NCBI GenBank assembly: GCA_021802045.1
Contig: JAKABB010000011.1
Span: 1 to 46,911 of the forward strand
Length of the DNA stretch: 46,911 bases
Direction of reading: 5' to 3'
Source of the DNA: a bacterium
GTDB taxonomy: Bacteria > Chloroflexota > Dormibacteria > Aeolococcales > Bog-877
The notes under the pieces were generated by a model. It was not told the DNA's origin. It saw nothing but the letters and a program-made list of their open reading frames with translations, and ran no database searches. Shown here piece after piece: positions 33,356 to 42,278 of the stretch. Each line of letters opens with the position of its first letter. The stretch's first letter is position 1. The position numbers were made by a program, and so were the translations under genes.

Positions 33356-33937
33356 TCACCGCCCGCCCTGGGCCACCGCCCGCGCCGCCACGTTCTGCTG
33401 GCGCTCGGCCCCGATGGTGGTGGTCGGCCCGTGACCGGGGTAGACGGCGGTGTTGGCCGGCAGGGGGAGCAGGCGGGTGACCACGCTGACCAGCTGCCGC
33501 CGGGGGTCCGCGTCGGGCAGGTCGGTCCGGCCGATGTGCCCGGCGAAGAGGGTGTCGCCGGTGAAGCAGTGGTTGCCGACCAGGAAGCAGAGGCTGCCAG
33601 GGGTGTGGCCGGGGGTCGCCAGCACCTGGATGGTGAAGTCCCCCAGCGGCAGGCGGTCGCCGTCCTGCAGGTAGCGGCCGGCCGAGCGCAGGTAGGTCTT
33701 GGCGTCGGCGAAGGCCAGGGCGGTGGTGGCGCCCGTCGCCGTGCGGATCTCCTCCTTGGCCCCGGCGTGGTTGCGGTGTCCGTGGGTGCAGAGGACGTGC
33801 GCCACCCGCAGCCCCTGGCACTGGCCCAGGATCTTGGTGGGGTCGGCCCCGGGGTCGATGACCGCCGCCACCCCGCTCCGCTGGCAGGCGACCACGTAGG
33901 CGAAGCTCTCCTGGGTGCCCTGGACCCGGACCCGCAC
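33356..33937 (-). CDS. MBL-fold hydrolase (glyoxalase II-like) with altered metal motif
   Basis: The 193-residue protein has the short glyoxalase II/persulfide-dioxygenase-like MBL fold: an initial FAYVVACQRSGVAAVIDPG strand pair, the metal loop THGHRNHAG (His52, His54, Asn56, His57), ATPGHTPGSL (His111), FTGDTLF (Asp128) and YPGHGP (His169). The usual motif is HxHxDH, and here Asn replaces the Asp that normally binds the second metal. A mononuclear site or altered chemistry is therefore possible. The GTG at 33937 is the chosen start; the context shows neither a strong ribosome site nor a clear -10. It is alone between the ParA pair and the DUF503 operon. Confidence 0.88.
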   Translation of the reverse strand: MRVRVQGTQESFAYVVACQRSGVAAVIDPGADPTKILGQCQGLRVAHVLCTHGHRNHAGAKEEIRTATGATTALAFADAKTYLRSAGRYLQDGDRLPLGDFTIQVLATPGHTPGSLCFLVGNHCFTGDTLFAGHIGRTDLPDADPRRQLVSVVTRLLPLPANTAVYPGHGPTTTIGAERQQNVAARAVAQGGR

Positions 33938-33945
33938 GATTCGAA

Positions 33946-34000
33946 GCCGGGGGGCGGGCGCCTGGGTGGGGCCATCCGCCCCCGGCGCGCCCGCCCCGGC
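33946..34000 (-). terminator. GC-rich hairpin after the ParA-partner gene
   Basis: Arms 33946-33961 and 33985-34000 pair with a 2-base bulge around a 23-base loop, starting 4 bases beyond the stop of the partner gene. It separates that operon from the MBL gene in the same direction. Confidence 0.45.
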
Positions 34001-34004
34001 TCCG

Positions 34005-34307
34005 TCAGCCGCGCTCGTTGCGCTGCCGCAGCAACGACTGCCGCACGGCCTCCAGTTGGTCGAACTCGTCCAGCGCGGGCTTGGCCCGGCTGGCGGCGGT
34101 GTTGGGGAACTTCGCCTGCTGGATGGCCTGCAGGACGATGCGGAACTCGTCGTCGGCCAGGCGGTAGAGCCGGCCGCTGGGCCGGGCCGGCGGCGGCGGC
34201 AGGGGGTCGGGCGCGGTGGCCGCCGCCACCGGCCCCGGCTGGTCGGGGACCCGGGTCGGCTGGAACAGTTCGGCCGAGCCGGTGAGGCTGGCGCGGCGAA
34301 AGCTCAT
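34005..34307 (-). CDS. Small protein coupled to ParA (100 aa)
   Basis: The ATG at 34307 overlaps the ParA stop (ATGA). The product has a disordered-looking N-terminal half (residues 1-45, with Ser/Thr/Pro-rich and PLPPPPARPSG sequences), then a helical domain (RLYRLADDEFRIVLQAIQQ, ALDEFDQLEAVRQSLLRQ) and a charged end. It has no ParB motifs and no recognised family. Small proteins of this shape next to orphan ParA ATPases include McdB of the carboxysome-positioning system, so a cargo adaptor or ATPase activator role is plausible. That is an inference from gene order and layout only. Confidence 0.65.
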   Translation of the reverse strand: MSFRRASLTGSAELFQPTRVPDQPGPVAAATAPDPLPPPPARPSGRLYRLADDEFRIVLQAIQQAKFPNTAASRAKPALDEFDQLEAVRQSLLRQRNERG

Positions 34308-35122
34308 GGCCGCTCCGCCAGGGCCCGGTCCATCACGGTCGCGGCCAGGGCCCGGTAGGCGCGGGCCCCATCGGACTGGGTGGCGTACTGCAGGATCGAC
34401 TGGCCCGCCAGGGGGCACTCCGCGAAGCGGATGCTGTCGTTGACGTGGATCGGGTAGACGATCTCCCCGTAATGGGCCCGGACCAGGCCCAGCACCTCCT
34501 TGGCGTGGAGGGTGCGGGCCTTGTGGATCGTCGGCAGGATGCCCTGGATGCGCAGGGTGCGGTTGAGCTTGGCCCGCACCCGCTCGATGGTCTGCTGCAA
34601 CTGCTGCATACCCTTCATTCCAAAGTACTCGCACTGCAGGGGGATGATCACGTCGGTGGCCGCCACCAGGGCGTTGATGCACAGCAGGCCCAGGGACGGA
34701 GGGCAGTCGATGAGGACGAAGTCGTAGTCGGCCAGGTACGGGGCCAGCTTCTCCCGCAGCACCGACTCCCGGCCGATCTCGGTCACCAGCTGCAGCTCGG
34801 CCCCGGCCAGCTCGACGTTGGCCGGGAGGAAGTCGACGCCGAGGGTGTCGGTGTGGAGCCGGACGTCGCCCACCGTCACCTGCGGCTCGCAGAGGACGTC
34901 GTACACCGAGAGGTCCAGCTCGTCGGGGCGCGCGATCCCCATGTTGACGGTCAGGTGCCCCTGGGGGTCCAGGTCGATGCAGAGCACGCGGGCGCCCCGC
35001 TCGGCCAGGGCGCTGCCGAGGTTGACGGTGGTGGTGGTCTTGCCCACCCCGCCCTTCTGGTTGGCGATGGCGATCACCTGCGGCTGGGAGAGGGCGTGGT
35101 GGTTCGACGCGGACGTGTCCAA
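34304..35122 (-). CDS. ParA-family ATPase (Soj/McdA-like)
   Basis: The protein carries the deviant Walker A of ParA/MinD ATPases (NQKGGVGKTTTTVNL with the signature lysine), DLDPQGHLT, DFVLIDCPPSLGLL, the QCEYFGMKGMQQLQQTI region and HKARTLHAKEVL, close to Soj-type ParA. It would dimerise with ATP and bind DNA nonspecifically. The start is uncertain. The TTG at 35122 gives 272 residues, and a GTG at 35077 just before the Walker A strand gives 257. There is no ParB or parS-like sequence nearby, and its overlapping partner is an unrelated 100-residue protein. It may therefore position a cargo other than the chromosome. Confidence 0.9.
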   Translation of the reverse strand: MDTSASNHHALSQPQVIAIANQKGGVGKTTTTVNLGSALAERGARVLCIDLDPQGHLTVNMGIARPDELDLSVYDVLCEPQVTVGDVRLHTDTLGVDFLPANVELAGAELQLVTEIGRESVLREKLAPYLADYDFVLIDCPPSLGLLCINALVAATDVIIPLQCEYFGMKGMQQLQQTIERVRAKLNRTLRIQGILPTIHKARTLHAKEVLGLVRAHYGEIVYPIHVNDSIRFAECPLAGQSILQYATQSDGARAYRALAATVMDRALAERP

Positions 35123-35598
35123 GTTCAGGGCCCCGGCACAGCGGGCACAGGGGGCGGGGTTCGGGCCCCGGGCGCGCCGGAGGGGACCGGGGCGAACCGA
35201 TGCTGGCCGGCGGCCGTCCGGTCCGGCGGGGACCAGGACGGCCCTCCGCGGCCCTGACAGCCGGGGGCCGGGCGGGTCGCCGCCAGGGGGGCGGGGACGG
35301 CAATCGCCGGTGGCGCCAACACCGGGCCGGGCGCGCATGCGGCGGCCCGCGAGGATGCGGGAACCGGGGTGGCCCCGGAGCCTTGCGCCCCCAGCGGGAG
35401 GCCCACGGCACGTGGCGCATTTGTCACGGGTCTCGGAACGGTGATGGCCTCGGCTCCCATGGGGCGGGCGGCGCGCTCTGCCGCTATGATATGGCGACTC
35501 GGGCTGGGGCACGCGGGCGCGGCGCCCCGTCCGTCGCGGCTGCTGGCGGGCGGGCGCCGGCTCGCCGGTCCAGCCACACGTCGCCACGTGGAGAACCT
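35123..35598. other. Divergent intergenic region between parA and the TPR gene
   Basis: This 476-base gap has no supported gene. It is GC-rich with many short self-complementary stretches. The part next to the TPR gene holds a TATGAT -10-like element (35485-35490) and about 100 bases of leader. No DnaA boxes or parS-like palindromes were seen. Confidence 0.5.
35485..35490 (+). promoter_or_regulatory. -10 element upstream of the TPR gene
   Basis: TATGAT in an otherwise GC-rich region is the best -10 match before the TPR gene and would give a leader of about 100 bases. Confidence 0.4.
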
Positions 35599-36453
35599 TT
35601 GACTGTGAGTGATGCAACTGAGCGTGCCAGGCCGCGCATTCAGGCGGTGGAGGACGCCATCCAACTGGCGCTGCAGAGCCGCTGGCAGGAGGCTGCCGAT
35701 CTCAACCAGGACCTCCTGGAGCGGTTCCCCCCCGACGAGGAGACGTACAACCGGCTGGGCAAGGCGCTCTTGGAGCTGGGCCGCCTGGAGGAGGCCGTCG
35801 CCGCCTATGGCCGGTCCCTGGAGCTCAACCCGCTGAACCAGATCGCGGCGCGGCAGCTGCGCAAGCTGGAGGAGCTGCGCGGGGCCGAGGAGGTGGTGCC
35901 GGCGACGGCCAGCGAGCTGGACGTCAACGTCTTCACCGAGGAGCCGGGCCGGACCGCGGTCACCCGCGTGGTCCTGCCCGAGGGCGACTCGCCGATCCGG
36001 GTCAGCCCCGGAGACCCCCTGACCCTGGAGCTGGTCGAGGACCGGCTGGTGCTGCGGACCGCCCGCGGGGTGGACCTGGGGACGGTGGAGCCCAAGCTGG
36101 CCCGGCGGGTGCTGCGGCTGGTCCGTCAGGGGAACCGCTACGACGGGGCGGTCACCCACGTCGACGAGAGCGGCATCCAGGTGATCCTGCGCGAGGCCTA
36201 CCAGGACCCGTCCCTGGCCGGCACCCTCTCCTTCCCGATCAGGAAGACCCGTGAGGCGGAGTATCGCCCCTACGCCAAGGAGCCGCTGCTGCGGCGGGAG
36301 CCCGTGGTCGCCATCCCGGACCTGGAGCCGGTGGACGCGCCCGCCGTCGGCGGCGACGACGACGAGCTGGACGACCCGGGGGCCGACAGCGGGCTGGACG
36401 AGGTCGACAGCTTCGAGGACGACGACGAGGGGCGGCCCGAGGACGAGTACTGA
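35599..36453 (+). CDS. TPR-repeat protein with central beta domain and acidic tail
   Basis: The start is taken as the TTG at 35599, 5 bases after GTGGAG; the GTG at 35605 is the alternative. The 284-residue protein begins with two TPR-like helix pairs (AVEDAIQLALQSRWQEAADLN, then EETYNRLGKALLELGRLEEA). A beta-rich middle part follows (IRVSPGDPLTLELVEDRLVL, AVTHVDESGIQVILREAY) and resembles small OB or SH3-like barrels. The last 40 residues are almost all Asp/Glu. Such acidic tails occur in proteins that touch ribosomes or nucleic-acid-binding proteins. The function is unknown. It is divergent from the ParA pair across the 476-base region. Confidence 0.7.
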   Translation: MTVSDATERARPRIQAVEDAIQLALQSRWQEAADLNQDLLERFPPDEETYNRLGKALLELGRLEEAVAAYGRSLELNPLNQIAARQLRKLEELRGAEEVVPATASELDVNVFTEEPGRTAVTRVVLPEGDSPIRVSPGDPLTLELVEDRLVLRTARGVDLGTVEPKLARRVLRLVRQGNRYDGAVTHVDESGIQVILREAYQDPSLAGTLSFPIRKTREAEYRPYAKEPLLRREPVVAIPDLEPVDAPAVGGDDDELDDPGADSGLDEVDSFEDDDEGRPEDEY

Positions 36454-36472
36454 CCGGCCGGCCCCCGGGCGG

Positions 36473-37330
36473 TCAGTAGTAGAGGTAGGACCGCATGGTC
36501 CCGTCGCGGCGGAAGCCGGCCCGCTCGTAGACCCCGATGGCCCGGGTGTTGAAGTCGTTGACGAAGAGGGTCACGCGGGCGCTCTCGCGCAGGAGGTGGG
36601 TGGACAGGGTGCCGATCGCCGCGGTGCCGTGGCCCCGGCCCCGCCGGCTGGGGTCGGTCCACACCCCCTGGAGCTGGACCGCCTCGGGGGTGACCGCGGC
36701 GCACTCCGCCTTGAACACCAGCAGGTCGCCCTCGGTCCAGACGTAGGCCCAGCCGCGCTCCACCAGGGTGCGCATCCGCAGGCGGAAGCCCCAGGGGTCG
36801 ACGTCCATCGGGTCGAAGCCGACCTCCTCCCGGTGCATGGCGGCGCTGGCCGCGGTCAAGAGCTCGAGGTCCGCTGGGCCGGCCCGGCGGACCGGCGCCG
36901 GGGCCTGCCGGGGCGCCCGCACGGTGGTCTCATCCACGGTGTAGACGGGCTGCTCGGCCCGGAGCAGGCGCGGGGGCGGGAGCACGTCCTGGAGGGCCTG
37001 GTGGAGCGCCGCCGCGGCGTCGCGGGGCCCGACCAGGAGCTGGATGGCGGCGGCCTGCGGCCGCAGCGCGGCCGCCAGCAGGGGGATGTCGTGGAGGCCG
37101 GGGCTCCACGGGACCACCATCGCCCCGCCCAGGGCCACCGCCCGGATCTCCCCGTCGGGGGGGTGGACGACGCCCAGCAGCTGGCCCCGCCGGAGCGCCC
37201 CCAGGCGGGCCTCGCTGCGCAGGAACACGGTGCCCACCGGGTCGTGGCGCAGGCAGCGGTCGAGGGCGGGGGCGTCCCGGAGGCCGAGCCGGCGGCAGCG
37301 GGCCTGGTGGCCCCAGATCCAGCGCAGCAT
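36473..37330 (-). CDS. GNAT acetyltransferase with DUF4081-like N-terminal domain
   Basis: The 285-residue protein has two parts. Residues 1-140 form an alpha/beta domain starting MLRWIWGHQARCRRLGLRD, similar to the DUF4081 half of actinobacterial GNAT proteins. Residues 145-285 form a GNAT domain with LVFKAECAAVTPEAVQLQGVW, the acetyl-CoA loop RRGRGHGTAAI and the terminal FNTRAIGVYERAGF motif. It would transfer an acetyl group from acetyl-CoA to an unknown amine. The ATG at 37330 follows a GATAAT -10 by 6 bases. It is divergent from the arginine operon, but nothing else links it to that pathway. Confidence 0.85.
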   Translation of the reverse strand: MLRWIWGHQARCRRLGLRDAPALDRCLRHDPVGTVFLRSEARLGALRRGQLLGVVHPPDGEIRAVALGGAMVVPWSPGLHDIPLLAAALRPQAAAIQLLVGPRDAAAALHQALQDVLPPPRLLRAEQPVYTVDETTVRAPRQAPAPVRRAGPADLELLTAASAAMHREEVGFDPMDVDPWGFRLRMRTLVERGWAYVWTEGDLLVFKAECAAVTPEAVQLQGVWTDPSRRGRGHGTAAIGTLSTHLLRESARVTLFVNDFNTRAIGVYERAGFRRDGTMRSYLYY

Positions 37331-37336
37331 CCCGGC

Positions 37337-37342
37337 ATTATC
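37337..37342 (-). promoter_or_regulatory. -10 element of the GNAT gene
   Basis: GATAAT on the minus strand ends 6 bases before the ATG at 37330, a leaderless arrangement. Confidence 0.5.
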
Positions 37343-37396
37343 GAAGGCGCGGCGCCCCGGGTCGACCGGGCCCGGAGGCGAAATGATGCGCGACGG

Positions 37397-37410
37397 CGCA
37401 TAACTATGCG
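37397..37410 (+). promoter_or_regulatory. ARG-box-like operator upstream of argC
   Basis: CGCATA-AC-TATGCG is a perfect palindrome with 6-base arms, 13 bases before the argC ATG. The core GCATAnnTATGC matches the centre of the actinobacterial ARG box (consensus near TGCATRWWYATGCA). The argR gene lies in the same operon, so self-repression with arginine is likely. The AT-rich centre also provides the only -10-like sequence (TAACTAT) before argC, so bound ArgR would block RNA polymerase directly. Only one clear box is visible. Confidence 0.65.
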
Positions 37411-37423
37411 AACATGTCCGCCC

Positions 37424-38437
37424 ATGACCCTGCGCATCGCGGTCGTCGGCGCCACCGGCTATGCCGGCGCGTACTGTGCCGGGCTGCTGGCCCGCCACCC
37501 GGCGGTGGCCCTGACCCAGGTGGTGGCCCGCTCCCAGGTGGGCCAGCCCCTGGCCGCGGTGCATCCGCGCACCGCCGTCCCGCTTCCCCTCACCGCCACC
37601 GTCGACCCGACCGGCCTGGACGCCATCGTCTCCGCCCTGCCCCACGGGGTGGGGGCGGCGGACGTGGCCGCCTGGGTGGCGGCTGGAGTGGTGGTCCTGG
37701 ACCTCAGCGCGGACTTCCGCCTGCGCGACCCCGCGGCCTACCAGCGGTGGTACGGGGCCCCCCATCCGGCGCCGGCCCTGCTCGCCGAGGCCGTCTACGC
37801 CCTGCCCGAGCTCCACGCGGAGGCCATCCGCCGGGCCCGCCTGCTGGCGCTGCCCGGTTGCTACCCGACCGCGGCCATCCTGGCCGCGGCCCCGGCCCTG
37901 GCGGCCGGGCTGGTGGAGCCGGGGGTGGTGGTGGACGCCAAGTCGGGCGTCAGCGGCCGGGGCCGCTCCCCCAGCCTGGGCACCCACTTCGTGGAGGTCA
38001 ACGAGTCGGTCCAGGCGTATGCGGTGGAGGGTCACCGCCATCTGCCGGAGATCGAGCAGGAGTTGGCCGCCGCCGCCGGGGAGCCGGTGGCCGTGACCTT
38101 CGTGCCCCACCTGGTCCCCATGAGCCGGGGCCTGCTGGCCACGGCCTACGCCCGGCTCCGGCCCGGGGTGGACGCGGCGGCGCTGCGGGCGGCCTACGCC
38201 ACGGCCCTGGCCGGGCAGCCGTTCTGGCGGCTCCTGGACCGCCCGCCGGCCACCGGCTGGACGGTGGGGACCAACCACTGCTGGGTCCACACCGCCGTCC
38301 AGGGCGGGCACGCCGTCCTCAGCGCGGCCATCGACAACCTGGGCAAGGGCACCGCCACCCAGGCGGTGCAGGCCCTCAACGTGCGCTTCGGCCTGGCCCC
38401 CGACCTGGGCCTGCGCGACCTGGGGCCGATGCCGTGA
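37424..38437 (+). CDS. argC: N-acetyl-gamma-glutamyl-phosphate reductase
   Basis: The 337-residue protein starts with the NAD(P) loop VVGATGYAGAY and contains DLSADFRL, the catalytic cysteine in LPGCYPTAAIL, SGVSGRGR, the histidine in GHRHLPEIEQEL, and FVPHLVPMSRGLL, all ArgC signatures. It performs the third step of arginine synthesis. The ATG at 37424 is first in the operon, 13 bases after the ARG-box-like palindrome. Its stop overlaps the argJ start (GTGA). Confidence 0.95.
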   Translation: MTLRIAVVGATGYAGAYCAGLLARHPAVALTQVVARSQVGQPLAAVHPRTAVPLPLTATVDPTGLDAIVSALPHGVGAADVAAWVAAGVVVLDLSADFRLRDPAAYQRWYGAPHPAPALLAEAVYALPELHAEAIRRARLLALPGCYPTAAILAAAPALAAGLVEPGVVVDAKSGVSGRGRSPSLGTHFVEVNESVQAYAVEGHRHLPEIEQELAAAAGEPVAVTFVPHLVPMSRGLLATAYARLRPGVDAAALRAAYATALAGQPFWRLLDRPPATGWTVGTNHCWVHTAVQGGHAVLSAAIDNLGKGTATQAVQALNVRFGLAPDLGLRDLGPMP

Positions 38438-39684
38438 AGCCCGTCCCCGCCGCGCCCGCCGCCGCTGGGCCGGATGCCGGGCTCGAGGCGGAGGGGGTGA
38501 CGGCTCCCGCCGGCTTCCGGGCCGGGGTCGCCAGCGCCGACGTGCGCCAGGACGGCTCCGACCGTCCCGACGTGGCGGTCCTGATCAGCGAGCGGCCGGC
38601 CGCCGCCGCAGGGCTCTTCACCCGCAACCGGGTGCGGGCCGCCCCGGTGGTCATCAGCGCGCTCCATCTGCGCCGGGGCACGGTGCGGGCGGTGGTGGTC
38701 AACAGCGGCAACGCCAACGCCTGCACCGGGGCCCGCGGCCTCGGCGACGCCCTGCGCATGACCCAGGTGACCGCCGACGCCGTGGCCTGCGACGCCGGCG
38801 AGGTCCTGGTCGCCTCCACCGGGGTGATCGGGCGGCCGCTGCCGATGGAGCGGCTGGTCCCGGCCATCCGCGCGGCCGCGGCCGCCGCCAGCCCCGCCGG
38901 CGGCCCGCCGGCGGCCCGGGCGATCATGACCACCGACACCGTGCCCAAGACGGCCGTCGCCCGGGTCACCGTCGGGGGCCACCGCTACACCGTGGGGGGG
39001 ATGGCCAAGGGCAGCGGCATGATCCATCCCGACATGGCCACCCTGCTGGTCTTCTGCACCACCGACGCCCCCCTGCCGGCCGCGGTGCTGCAGCCGCTGC
39101 TGGGGCAGGCGGTGGACGGCAGCTTCCACTGCATCACCGTCGACGGCGACACCTCCACCAACGACACCGTCCTGGCCCTGGCCAACGGCCAGGCCGGGGG
39201 CCCGCCCCTGGCGGCCGGCAGCGCCGGCGCGGCGGCGGTGGGCGAGGCCCTGGCCGCGGTCTGCCTGGAGCTGGCCCGGGCCGTGGTCCGCGACGGGGAG
39301 GGCGCCACCAGGGCCTTCACGGTCCGGGTCGAGGGGGCGGCCGACGTGGCCGCGGCCCGGCGGGCGGCGCGCACCATCGCCGGCTCGCCGCTGGTCAAGA
39401 CGGCGATCCACGGTGCCGACCCCAACTGGGGCCGGATCCTGGCCGCCCTGGGGCGCAGCGATGTCGACCTCACCCTGGACCGCTGCACCGTGACCGTCGG
39501 CGGGGCCGCGGTCTTCCGCCGTGGGGTGCCGGTCGAGGCCGACCTGGACCAGATCGCCAAGGCCTTCCGCCAGCCGGAGGTCGCGATCGGGGTCGACCTC
39601 GGGGCCGGCGAGGCGGTGGGGAGCGCGTACGGGTGCGACCTCAGCTGCGAGTACGTGCGCATCAACGGCGACTACACCACGTGA
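38434..39684 (+). CDS. argJ: Bifunctional ornithine acetyltransferase / N-acetylglutamate synthase
   Basis: The 416-residue protein has the ArgJ motifs GVTAPAGFRAGVASADV, VNSGNANACTG, the autocleavage site GSGMIHPDMATLLVFCTTDA (cleavage before the Thr gives the N-terminal nucleophile), DTSTNDTV, KTAIHGADPNWGRI and the C-terminal CEYVRINGDYTT. It recycles the acetyl group from acetylornithine to glutamate, so a separate N-acetylglutamate synthase or acetylornithine deacetylase may not be needed. The GTG start at 38434 overlaps the argC stop by 4 bases. A 16-base gap with a good ribosome site leads to argB. Confidence 0.95.
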   Translation: MKPVPAAPAAAGPDAGLEAEGVTAPAGFRAGVASADVRQDGSDRPDVAVLISERPAAAAGLFTRNRVRAAPVVISALHLRRGTVRAVVVNSGNANACTGARGLGDALRMTQVTADAVACDAGEVLVASTGVIGRPLPMERLVPAIRAAAAAASPAGGPPAARAIMTTDTVPKTAVARVTVGGHRYTVGGMAKGSGMIHPDMATLLVFCTTDAPLPAAVLQPLLGQAVDGSFHCITVDGDTSTNDTVLALANGQAGGPPLAAGSAGAAAVGEALAAVCLELARAVVRDGEGATRAFTVRVEGAADVAAARRAARTIAGSPLVKTAIHGADPNWGRILAALGRSDVDLTLDRCTVTVGGAAVFRRGVPVEADLDQIAKAFRQPEVAIGVDLGAGEAVGSAYGCDLSCEYVRINGDYTT

Positions 39685-39700
39685 CAGGAGGACGCCTTCG

Positions 39701-40575
39701 ATGACCGAGCCCCTCGACGAGCGGGTGCGACGGGCGCAGGTGCTGGTCGAGGCCCTGCCCTACATCCGGCGCTTCCACGGCCAGATCCTGGTGATCAAGC
39801 TGGGGGGCGCGGCCATGGAGGCCGCCGAGTCCCGCGACGCCGTCCTCCAGGACGTGGTCCTGCTGCGGTACGTGGGGATGCGCCCGGTGCTGGTCCACGG
39901 CGGCGGGCCCGCCATCTCCCATCTCTCCCGGCAGCTGGGCCTGGAGCCGCGCTTCGTCGACGGGCTGCGGGTGACCGACGCCGCCACCATGGAGGTGGCC
40001 AAGATGGTCCTGACCGGCAAGATCACCCCCGACCTGGTGGCGGCGCTGCACCGGCTCGGCGGGCGGGCCATGGGCCTCTCCGGCGAGGACGGCCCGACCC
40101 TGCTGGTCCGGCCGCGGACCGGGTCCGGCGGGCAGGACCTGGGCTTCGTCGGTGAGGTGGTGCAGGTCAACCCCGACCCCCTGCTGGCCCTGCTCGACCA
40201 GGGCCTGATCCCGGTGGTGGCCTCCATCGGCCTGGGCTACGACGGCCAGTCCTACAACGTCAACGCCGACACCGTGGCCGCCGAGCTGGCGGTGGCGCTG
40301 GGAGCCGGCAAGCTCCTCCTGCTCACCGACGTCGAGGGGGTGCGCGACGCCGACGACGCTCTCTGCAGCGTCCTCAGCCCGGCGGCCGCCCAGGCGCTGG
40401 TCCAGGCGCGAGTGGTCCGCGACGGGATGGTGCCCAAGGTCGAGGCGGCGCTGCGGGCGGCGGCGGCCGGGGTGCGGGCGCACATCATCGACGGCCGCCA
40501 GCCCCACGCCGCCCTGCTGGAGCTGCTGACCGAGGAGGGCATCGGCACCATGGTCGAGCCGGTGGGGGCGCCGAC

Positions 40576-40579
<4 letters not shown>
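39701..40579 (+). CDS. argB: Acetylglutamate kinase
   Basis: The 292-residue protein belongs to the amino-acid kinase family. It has VIKLGGAAM, VLVHGGGPAIS, FVDGLRVTDAATM, NVNADTVAAELA, LLLLTDVEGV and the late DGMVPKVEAAL with the catalytic lysine. It phosphorylates N-acetylglutamate and is usually the feedback-controlled step of the recycling pathway. About 20 N-terminal residues precede the first strand (VRRAQVLVEALPYIRRF), the helix that in arginine-sensitive kinases mediates hexamer formation, so arginine inhibition is likely. The ATG at 39701 follows CAGGAGGA. The stop overlaps argD. Confidence 0.95.
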
Positions 40580-41798
<1,219 letters not shown>

Positions 41799-41802
<4 letters not shown>

Positions 41803-42278
41803 CCGCCAAGGCGGCCCGCCAGAACGCCATCCTCGACCTCCTGCGGTCGCGGCCGATCCACACCCAGGCCGAGCTGACGGCGGCCCTCCGGCAGCGTCGC
41901 CTCCGGGTCACCCAGGCGACCGTCAGCCGCGACCTCCGGGAGCTGGGGGTGGTCCGTGGGCCCGACGGCGGGCGGGTCCGGTACCAGCCGCCCGAGCTGC
42001 CGGCCCCCGCCTCGACCCGGCTGGCCGAGGTCCTGGCCACCTACGTGCGCTCCGGCGAGGCGGTGGGGACAATGGTGGTCCTGCACACGCCGCCCGGCTG
42101 CGCCCCCCTGGTGGCCTCGGCCCTCGACCGGGACCTCCTGGTCGAGCTGGCGGGGACCGTGGCCGGCGACGACACCATCTTCGTCCAGACCCGCTCCGTC
42201 CGCGGCGCGGCCCGCTTCCTGGCCCGGCTCGGCCCCAGGGCCGCGCCCCGCCCTCTCATGGAGGTCTCCCCCCGATGA
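41799..42278 (+). CDS. argR: Arginine repressor
   Basis: The 159-residue protein has an N-terminal winged helix (RQNAILDLLRSRPIHTQAELTAAL, then TQATVSRDLRELGVV with the recognition helix) and a C-terminal oligomerisation and arginine-binding domain with GTMVVLHTPPGCAPLVASALD and the GTVAGDDTIFV loop whose two Asp residues contact arginine. It should bind the ARG-box-like palindrome before argC and so control its own operon. Its ATG at 41799 overlaps the argD stop, and its stop overlaps the argG ATG. In many actinobacteria argF lies immediately before argR; here it does not. Confidence 0.94.

Noticed and set aside
34005..35598. Chromosome origin or parS centromere next to parA
   Set aside because: No parB, dnaA, gidA or rsmG genes are present, and I saw neither DnaA boxes nor parS-like palindromes.
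37360..37423. A riboswitch or attenuator before argC
   Set aside because: The 5' leader is too short for a known riboswitch, and an ArgR-type palindrome gives a simpler explanation.
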